64,000 nt of DNA from Biscogniauxia marginata (Eukaryota > Ascomycota > Sordariomycetes > Xylariales > Xylariaceae). A program made the position numbers and the translations under genes. The notes under the pieces are model-generated. The model did no database searches and was not told the DNA's origin. It saw only the letters and a list, made by a program, of their open reading frames with translations. Location of the stretch: the NCBI GenBank assembly GCA_022695795.1, contig MU404067.1:124001-188000 (forward strand). Reading direction: 5' to 3'. Within the stretch, counting starts at the first letter, position 1; each line of letters opens with the position of its first letter. Shown here in pieces: positions 56,743 through 64,000 of the stretch.

Positions 56743-57538
56743 TGTGTGTGTTTGTGTGCCAAGTTGAAGACGGGTCGCGATGGAGTTCCGGCGGAGAGGC
56801 TGGTTTGAGGGCGGTAATCAGGCGAGGCAGGTAGAATAGTAGAAGTTGGGAATTATCGAGGTGTAGTGGTCTGGGTTGGTTGGAGCTGTTCCTGTAATTC
56901 AAAGGTCGGGCGATAAAAAGGAAGAAAGAGAGAGTACCTAGTAAGGACAGGCTGATTGAGGTTTGGGGCTGGTGGGTTTGCGCAAATATTAAGATAACCT
57001 CAAAGGTCTCAAAGTTCTTGTTTGACTTATCGGTGGTGAAGAAATTGAATTGTTTCTTCTTGCAATTGAATCCCGGTAAAGCCCCGGCGGCTCGGAGCCT
57101 CGGAAGCTGCATAGTGCATTCCCCGGCTTGGCACCGGCCACTTCCAATGCAACTGGGTAGGTACGAAACACTGACGCCAGACAAGTTGCCGACGGCGGAA
57201 ACTGTAGGTAAGGTTGGGTAGGTACATGCCTATTGGAGGGGCAAGGCGTCTTGCAGGCTCCAGTTGTACAAGAATTTGAAAAAAATAAAAAATCGAGGAA
57301 GTCACCCCACCAACGAGGTGAGACGATTCAAGCATGACCTCTTATCCGTTTCTCAGCACTTATCTCTCTCTCTACCTACCTACCTACTCATCCAGGCCTC
57401 GACATCAACAGAAAATCACGCAACGTCCCGCCATTCAATCCTCTCTCTTGTGACTTATAAACACCAATCACCCCGGGGATTTATCTACAACAAGACAGAA
57501 GAACAAGAAGAAAAAGAAAAGCGCAAATCCCCCGAACC
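56743..57538. promoter_or_regulatory. Divergent promoter region between Med9 and phosphoglycerate mutase
   Basis: About 800 bases lie between two divergent start codons. A CT tract followed by ACCT repeats occurs at 57361-57388 on the plus strand, 150 bases before the phosphoglycerate mutase ATG. CT-rich boxes in this position are a known feature of strongly expressed fungal glycolytic genes. No TATA box is clear. Open frames here are short and unsupported. Confidence 0.4.
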
Positions 57539-59332
57539 ATGACTACCCCGAGACAAAAGGCCTGCCTGAGTATGTCCCAACCGTCTTCTGCCCCTCCAAT
57601 TGCCCCTCCATCCCCCACCATCACCGTCACGCTTCCTCGGACGCGACACAGCCAGCCCGACTATGTGATTGTGGCCTGCTACATTCTCGTCTACTTGGAG
57701 CTTGCCTGGCTAATCTTCTCGCTTCTCCGCTCTTACAGTTGTGATTGACGGCTGGGGGATCCCCTCTGCCGAGTCGCCCAAAAATGGTGACGCAATCACC
57801 AACGCCAACACCCCCGTCATGGATGAGCTATACAAGAGCGCTACGGGGTACACCGAGCTAGAGGCCTCCTCGCTGGCTGTCGGTCTCCCCGAGGGGCTGA
57901 TGGGCAACTCGGAGGTCGGCCACTTGAACATCGGCGCCGGACGTGTCGTCTGGCAAGACGTTGTCCGCATCGACCAGACTATCAAGAAGGGAGAGTTCCC
58001 TAACAACGAAGTCGTCAAGAGGGTGATGGAGTCTGCCAAGAACGGCAATGGCCGATTACATCTGTGTGGTCTTGTCTCCCATGGTGGTGTGGTATGTTGA
58101 GATGACCCCAACATGTCTCGATATCCCGATAATGAGTGCTAAATAACCTGTAGCACTCCAAACAAGAACACCTCTACGCACTCCTCGAGGCTGCCAAGCA
58201 GGCTGGTGTACCCAAGGTCTTCATTCACTGCTTTGGTGACGGCCGTGATACCGACCCCAAATCCGGAGCTGGCTATATCGCTGAGCTCATTGAAAAGACC
58301 AAGGAGATCGGTATTGGTGAAATCGCGACTGTGGTTGGCCGGTACTACGCCATGGACCGGGACAAGCGATGGGAGAGAGTTGAGCTCGCTCTGAAGGGTC
58401 TTATTTTGGGCGAGGGAGAGGAGAGCTCAGACCCTGTTCAGACCATCAAGGAACGATACACCAAGGGTGAGAACGATGAGTTCTTGAAGCCTATCATTGT
58501 GAATGGCCAGGATGCTCGAATCAAGGACGGCGATGAGGTCTTCTTCTTCAATTACCGATCAGACCGGGCGCGACAGATCACTCAGTTGCTAGGAGATGTG
58601 GACCGCTCACCCAGGCCCGACTTCCCGTACCCCAAGATCCACCTAGTCACCATGACACAATACAAGGCTGACTATCCATTCGAGATAGCCTTCGAGCCTC
58701 AGCGCATGGACAACGTTCTAGCTGAGTGGCTAGGTAAGCAGGGCGTCAAACAGGTACACGTGGCCGAAACGGAGAAGTACGCCCACGTTACCTTCTTTTT
58801 CAACGGTGGAGTTGAGAAAGTCTTCGCACTAGAGACGAGAGATGAGTCTCAAGATCTTGTGCCGTCTAACAAGAGCGTTCCCACTTACGACAAGGCCCCC
58901 GAGATGTCGGCCGATGGAGTTGCGAAGCAAGTCGTCAAGCGACTGGCTGAGCAGCAATTCCCGTTTGTCATGAACAACTTTGCGCCCCCAGATATGGTTG
59001 GCCACACAGGCGTGTACGAAGCCGCCGTGGTTGGCGTCGAGGCTACTGACAAGGCGATTGGCTTGATCCGGGATGCTTGTCGGAAGGAGGGATACGTCCT
59101 TTTCATCACAGCAGACCACGGCAACGCCGAGGAGATGAAATTCCCCGATGGTAAGCCGAAAACATCACACACTACCAACAAGGTGCCGTTCATCATGGAC
59201 AATGCACCTGCTGGCTGGTCTCTCAAGAAGACAGACGGTGTTCTGGGAGATGTTGCTCCTACCGTCCTCGCTGCCATGGGCCTACCGGCGCCCGAGGATA
59301 TGACTGGGCATTCTCTCCTGATTGAAGCATAG
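57539..59332 (+). CDS. 2,3-bisphosphoglycerate-independent phosphoglycerate mutase
   Basis: Interconverts 3- and 2-phosphoglycerate in glycolysis and gluconeogenesis, in the cytosol, using two Mn2+ ions and a phosphoserine intermediate. Three exons are inferred: 57539-57569 (only 31 bases), 57739-58091 and 58154-59332, giving 520 residues. Exon 1 encodes MTTPRQKACL and a split Ile codon, restoring the conserved start CLIVIDGWG. Visible active-site elements: Asp14 in IDGWG; the phosphoserine Ser68 in GNSEVGH; DGRDTDP (157-163); YRSDRA (262-267); AETEKYAHVTFFFNGG (332-347); DMVGHTG (408-414); and ADHGNAE (448-454). Length matches the alkaline-phosphatase-superfamily enzyme, not the cofactor-dependent one. 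The first intron (169 bp) is unusually long for this window. Confidence 0.96.
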
Positions 59333-59811
59333 ACATTATGGTAAACAAACAGCTTAAGTACTAAAAATACGTGGTTGGTTATGTGAGTTGCATGGGATAA
59401 ATACCGGTAAAGAGCAAGAGCAAGACGAAAAGCAAAAAGGAAGAAGAAATAGAATAATTAACTATTGGCCAAATGCAAAAGGATCCTTTCCTAGTGCACG
59501 ATTGCCATCTATCACATAGGTTAAATAGGTCTATAACAATTTAGCAATTTATGAACGTATTCATCTCGAAGCTTATCTGTGACTACGTGAGCTTCTTGGA
59601 CTACATACCTCGTAGATAGATAGCGTTTAACTGCAAGCCCCAGTAATTATATATATACATGTATATTGCTCTACTGAATACCGCTAGCCTGTTCGGAGCC
59701 TAGCGCCCACAAGCAGAATTCGAAATCTCGTCTGCACACTTCGTCTGCCCCACCACACGAAATTTGAACCCTTCGACCATCGTCAAGCACCTCGCGATCA
59801 CACATGTCAAG
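59333..59811. other. Intergenic between phosphoglycerate mutase and eIF3k
   Basis: Tandem genes on the plus strand are separated by about 480 bases. No gene seen. A TA-rich stretch near 59645-59665 may be part of the 3' end or the next promoter. Confidence 0.5.
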
Positions 59812-60834
59812 ATGGATTCCGAAGACCCCCAAGAGCGCCCTGATGACATCAGCGCCATCATAAATGGCCTCGAGAGATACAACCCAGAGGCGGTCGTCAG
59901 CCTGGAGGACTACCTGCGCCACCAGTGCGAGAACAGATACACCGACTGCAATGCGAACCGGACGCTCTTGAAGCTGTGAGTCGACGACGAAGCCCTTCCA
60001 CTGAGCCCTTCACCCTGGGTTGCTCTTGTTGTTCTGTTCTCGTTCTCGTTGGAATGATGATTGAACGTCAACGTTTCCTATTACCTGAGCAGCGGTGCCG
60101 GGTCTAATCAACCCTGCCCGCCCTGAAGTCCTTTTATTAGCTCTATCTGATCCAACTGCTTCCATACTCGCTCCTCTACTCCGCGATGTCTCTCTCCTCA
60201 CCCTTTTCTGGTCGCAATGATCATCCGAGACAAGAATTCGCTGACCATCCCGCGACGCCTCCGGCGTTGGGAGAGACGACCGATTAGATACCAGCTCAAC
60301 CCCGACCGCGTCAAGGACGAGGTGATAACCAACATCCTCGTCAAGGCGCTGACGTGCTTCCCGTCGCCGCAGTTCTCGCTGGCGCTGCACCTGATCCCGC
60401 CGTCGATCCTGGCGCCGAACTCGCGGGCCGAGCTGCCCGAGGCGATCGCCAAGCTGCGCGAGCTCAGCAACCAGCTGCAGGGCGCGCAGTACGCGCGCTT
60501 CTGGGCGACGCTCGACTCGGACGACCTGTACGCGGACCTGACGACCGACATCGACGGCTTCGAGGACATCATCCGCCTGCGCATCGCCACCCTCGTCAGC
60601 CACGCCTACCGCGAGGTCGACCTCGCCCTGCTCGAGCAGTGGCTCGACCTCGAGGGCCCCGCCGCCCGCAAGTTCGTCACCGAGACCGCCGGCTGGAAGG
60701 TCGACGACGACAACAATGTCGTCAGGGTGCCCCGCAACCCCGAGAACGAGGCCAAGAAGTCGGAGGTCCGCGAGGACGTCAACGTCGACATGTTCGCGCG
60801 CGTCGTGCGGCGCGCCTGGGAGGAGACCGCCTAG
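59812..60834 (+). CDS. Eukaryotic translation initiation factor 3 subunit K (eIF3k)
   Basis: A non-essential peripheral subunit of eIF3, the 40S-binding initiation scaffold. Two exons are inferred, 59812-59975 and 60288-60834, joined through a split Leu codon (ACG CTC TTG AAG CT/A TAC), giving 236 residues. The start MDSEDPQERPDD is chosen because it leads directly into the family motif INGLERYNPEAV; an in-frame ATG 16 codons upstream is also possible. Next come LEDYLRHQCENR, and across the junction TLLKLYQLNPDRVKDEV, then ILVKALTCFPSPQFSLALHL. The C-terminal PCI/winged-helix-like half shows ARFWATLDSDDLYADL, AYREVDLALLEQWLDL and EAKKSEVREDVNVDMFARVV. The 312-bp intron is long and could hide a small exon, but the direct join already reconstructs the family sequence. 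Exon 2 is markedly GC-rich. Confidence 0.92.
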
Positions 60835-61730
60835 AGGGGAAAAAAGCAAAAGGGAAAAAGAAAAAGGAAAAGAAGAAGGTCAAAGGAGGAAAGGGTTGCG
60901 TGGGTGTGTGTGGCTGGTGCTCGCTACGGTGCAAGTTGGTGGGAAAGGGGACAGGCCCAATCGATTCTGTCTGTACCAGGGTAACGAAAGTCCTCAGCGG
61001 GGAGTTTCGTTTCGGCGTTTGGGGATTCTATCCGGCCAGAGGCACCTATGAAAAGTGTGTCTCGACGAGCTTGATGAAGGTCGCTTCCCCCCATCGGTCG
61101 ATAGAGATGCGGTTATGATAGAACTGAAATGAGACAAAAAAAGGCAAACCAGTGACAATCCCACTTTATTCTTCTTTGAATTTGTAGCGAATTTTTCACG
61201 TCTTATTCCCACCCTTTTCCCCTCTACGCTACTATACATCATTTCGAACAGAAAAGGGGGTGTTCAATGTCTTGTCATTAGACCTACGCATATAGCAAGT
61301 CTTTCCTAGAAGACTAGGTAGGTAGGTAGATGAACAACTGATATTTGTGTACTCTGGGGACTAACATTGGCCTTTGGAAATATGACAAGGACCGTTGTCT
61401 TCCTATGGACTGGTATCTCGTTTGATCGTATTCCCTCCTAACTGTTAGGTACCTACCTATATCTCTGTTTTTGGTTTTCATTGGGCCTCATAACCATATC
61501 ACATACATACATACATCATTACCTACTCTCTCCACGAAGTTCGGCTTTGTTCCCTGTAGCGGTACATTAGAAAAAAAAAATACTTCAAACCAAGCTCAAA
61601 TTTTGGTTCTCCCCCTCCCTGCCTGCCCCCTCCTATTCTTTCTTTCTTTTTCTCCCTTCCTCTTCCCCCTTTTTATTTTTATTTTATTTTTTTATAACTT
61701 ATCACTACCACACCTACCTAAGCAACAACT
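60835..61730. other. Convergent intergenic between eIF3k and the Tsr4-like gene
   Basis: No gene supported. A purine-rich stretch follows the eIF3k stop (60836-60892). A pyrimidine-rich stretch at 61610-61700 would be A/G-rich in the opposite transcript's 3' end. A GGTACC palindromic motif lies at 61446-61458. Confidence 0.5.
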
Positions 61731-63194
61731 CTACCGACCCTTCCCACCACTACCACCACCACCGCTAAGTTCCTCCCACTGCACGCCAACCCACTCCTCG
61801 AGGTACGCGGCCTCGGCACCGCCCTGGCCGGCACCGCGGGGACAGCAGTCACGCTCGCACACGCCGACGATGACGGTGCCCCAGTCCATGCCGTCCTCCT
61901 CGAGGAGCTCGGGGGTGTCGTCGGCCTCGAGCTCGGCGATGGCGCGAGGGCAGAGCTGGACCTCGAAGGCGCGCGGGGCGCCGCACGAGGGGCAGCGGGG
62001 CATGCCCCCCTCGGCCCCCCCGCCCCCCTCGCCGAGCCGCCGGCCCACGGCGTCGGCGCGCGAGTACAGGAGCGGGTGGCCGCCGAACTCGTAGCGGATG
62101 CACTGCTCCGGGTTCTGGGACAGCCGGTCGGCGAACTTCTGGAAGGCGGCGTCCATGCTGGACTCGAAGACGTCGCGGTCTTCTCTGCTGTTGTTTTTGC
62201 CACCTGCCCCCTTGCCCGGGGGGGTGTCGGCGGGGGAGGAGTCCATGTCTATCGGCTGTGTCGTTGTGGCTTGGGATACGGGGGGCGGGGTCGGGTCGAG
62301 CGTCTCGTACTCGGCGTCCGAGAGGTAGGATATCGGGTATGGCCGGGGCTGGGACGATTCGGGGGGCCAAGGCTCCGGTGGGCTCGGAGGCGAGGCGGAC
62401 TGGGGGCTATTTAGGGACAGGGTCTCGGCGAAGGTCTTGGGGAGGGACTTGATTTCGTTGTCGATCTTGGTTGCTGAGGCCGATGTCGACAACGACGGTT
62501 CGGGCTCGGGTTGGGTGGTGTCCTTTGCCACCGGCTGTTGCGCAGGAGCGGGAGGGGAGGCATATGGATTGTTGCTCGCGAAAGGGTTGACCCCGGGTGA
62601 CGATGATGAAGAGTTGGCCGTAGAGAAGGGATTGGAGAAAGGATTCGAAGGGGCAAACGAACTCCCCATTGTCGTCGCGCCGAATAGCGTCTCCCCCAGA
62701 TTAGACGGCGGGGATGGTTTGGTTTCCTCTGTCGGCTTCGGCTTCGGCTTCTCTTGCTGCGCCTGGGTAGACAGAGTCTTGCTGTCAGGGGCCACGCGCA
62801 CGCCGCGGAGCGCTCGGACGCTGCCCTCGCGCCGCCGACAGCCCTTCTTCCTGCACGCGAAGACGTACAGCCGCCGCTCGTGGCCCGGGAATCGATCGGG
62901 GAGCTCGCCGTTCAGCTGCAGAAGCAGCACCATCAGGTCCCTACATATCTTGCACCGTGCCAGCGCGGCCGAGGGGGGCGTGGCGTCATCGAGCCAGTCC
63001 TGGACGGAAACAAAGTATCGGTGTAAGTCAAGCTGGAACGTGCAATAGGGAATGGGGGCGAGACTTACAGGGCGCCCACCCAGACGGGTTATGCTGTCGT
63101 CTTCGGGGTCTTTCGACGCATAGCCGAGAAGGACGTTGGTCTCGGTAAAGTCTTCTCCCTCGCCTTCTGAGGAGTCGCTGTCGTACGGTGCCAT
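61731..63194 (-). CDS. PDCD2/Tsr4-family protein (Rps2 chaperone, 20S pre-rRNA maturation)
   Basis: Members escort the ribosomal protein Rps2 (uS5) co-translationally and are needed for 40S maturation. Two exons are inferred, 63194-63069 and 62999-61731, giving 464 residues. The 69-bp intron is in frame and stop-free, so a naive reading gives 487 residues with 23 intron-encoded residues (starting VSLAPIPYC). Splicing restores the family junction LGGRP/DWLDDATPP. The N-terminal PDCD2 zinc-binding part shows CKICRDLMVLLLQLNGELP, a LYVFAC segment and a KKGCRRREGSV segment. A Ser/Pro-rich disordered middle follows (about 115-300). The PDCD2_C domain (about 310-455) shows FESSMDAAFQKFADRL, QCIRYEFGGHPLLY, CPSCGAPRAFEVQLCP, DWGTVIVGVCERDC and EEWVGVQWEEL. 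Localisation is cytosol and possibly nucleus. Confidence 0.92.
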   Translation of the reverse strand: MAPYDSDSSEGEGEDFTETNVLLGYASKDPEDDSITRLGGRPVSLAPIPYCTFQLDLHRYFVSVQDWLDDATPPSAALARCKICRDLMVLLLQLNGELPDRFPGHERRLYVFACRKKGCRRREGSVRALRGVRVAPDSKTLSTQAQQEKPKPKPTEETKPSPPSNLGETLFGATTMGSSFAPSNPFSNPFSTANSSSSSPGVNPFASNNPYASPPAPAQQPVAKDTTQPEPEPSLSTSASATKIDNEIKSLPKTFAETLSLNSPQSASPPSPPEPWPPESSQPRPYPISYLSDAEYETLDPTPPPVSQATTTQPIDMDSSPADTPPGKGAGGKNNSREDRDVFESSMDAAFQKFADRLSQNPEQCIRYEFGGHPLLYSRADAVGRRLGEGGGGAEGGMPRCPSCGAPRAFEVQLCPRAIAELEADDTPELLEEDGMDWGTVIVGVCERDCCPRGAGQGGAEAAYLEEWVGVQWEELSGGGGSGGKGR

Positions 63195-64000
63195 TTTAAA
63201 GTTGAAGAGAATTGTTCTTGTTGTGTAAACGAAGAGTCGAGTGAGGTTGTCGCAAACACAATCGAACCTCTTTTTTTTACGTCCCCCTCCCTTATCGGAC
63301 TTGGAGGGGCTTATCGGGGCAATAATGTGGTCCGTGCATAATTTATTGCTTTACATACCTTAGGTAGGTATGTACCTAGGTACAATCGCATTTCAATTGA
63401 CTGGCTGCTTTCCGAATTGCCGTCTGTCTTTCCAAAACTCCTAGACCAACATCATCAATACAGATTCATTCTGCTCATAGGCGTCTCTTTTCCTTCTTCC
63501 TCTTTTTTATGTTACATCCAATCCGCAACCCTTCGACAGAAAACAAGCTCGCAGCTTACCTACATTACAAATATAGAGAAGGATCACCCGCCCAAAATAA
63601 AGTAACTCGTGAAAGCGTCGGCTAATCGGTATGATTCATTCTTAATCATTAGGTAGGTACTGTGCCTCTCATAAGCGATGTAAGGATGGATGCCAAGGCA
63701 ACTTTGAATATATATGTTTCCATGTCTTTGTGTCATCTAGGCTATAAAAACTTAGATACGAATTATGGATTATAATAATTGATATACGTATTCATCTGAA
63801 CGAAGACGGGGGTTTCCTCTCTTATACATACTCTCTTTGCAACTGCTATGGACGGCTCACAACTCCTCCAGAGCACACGTATCTTCCCGTCGGATAGGAA
63901 TCTAGCGCCGACGACAACACCATTGTCTATCCTTGATGCGAGCTGTGCGCGTTTTTCTGCTACGGGCGCTATCTGGTTGTTCGATGAATTGCCGCCTCAT
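63195..64000. other. Intergenic, promoter side of the Tsr4-like gene
   Basis: Contains the Tsr4-like promoter and leader, and a long GGTACC-type palindromic patch at 63355-63383. No coding sequence is supported to the window end; a gene could begin beyond it. Confidence 0.45.

Noticed and set aside
56282..57184. 300-codon frame overlapping Med9 on the minus strand
   Set aside because: His/Arg/Pro-rich out-of-phase shadow that passes through the divergent promoter; Med9 motifs are in the other phase.
60354..61118. 254-codon frame overlapping eIF3k exon 2
   Set aside because: Arg/Ala/Gly-rich shadow of the GC-rich exon; eIF3k motifs are in the other phase.

Overview
The window looks like a contig piece from a filamentous ascomycete (Pezizomycotina, most likely a Sordariomycete; the class is an inference). 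Support comes from short GT-AG introns of about 50-110 bp with fungal branch sites, a nuclear-encoded ATP synthase subunit 9 precursor, a Tps2-type trehalose phosphatase, Cog5, Med9, eIF3k, tubulin cofactor C and a PDCD2/Tsr4 protein, plus plant-pathogen-type families (Egh16/Gas1-like, a small cysteine-rich secreted protein). Exon limits below were worked out by eye from splice signals and reading-frame continuity.

Layout. 0.8-1.6 kb: a very acidic protein. 4.2-4.9 kb: ATP9 (minus). 8.3-8.5 kb: a short hypothetical. 10.2-11.3 kb: a hypothetical with a disordered acidic N-terminus. 11.3-18.7 kb: AT-rich, gene-poor DNA holding a tRNA-like/SINE-like relic with a long purine tract, decayed repeats and one small secreted cysteine-rich protein. 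18.7-22.0 kb: a multi-pass membrane protein and an OGFr-domain protein. 23.6-24.7 kb: an Egh16-like secreted protein. 27.3-28.8 kb: a frameshifted monocarboxylate-type MFS transporter. 30.8-34.0 kb: tps2. 36.8-39.4 kb: Cog5 and a Gly-rich small protein. 39.4-54 kb: mostly AT-rich and repeat-like, with one hypothetical three-exon gene (41.5-42.6), gene remnants and a secreted type-B carboxylesterase (46.5-48.2). 54.4-63.2 kb: a dense housekeeping block of TBCC, Med9, cofactor-independent phosphoglycerate mutase, eIF3k and Tsr4/PDCD2.

The genes form no single pathway. The pattern is two compartments: GC-rich islands with conserved core genes, and AT-rich gene-poor stretches that carry decayed repeats and the secreted, host-interaction-type genes. 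I found no biosynthetic cluster, CRISPR array, intact transposon or rRNA gene. The most useful observations are a two-codon terminal exon in ATP9, a tRNA-headed element with a purine tail, a related repeat pair at 13.7 and 41.2 kb, a transporter broken by many frameshifts but otherwise well preserved, and a hidden coding segment near 53.5 kb.
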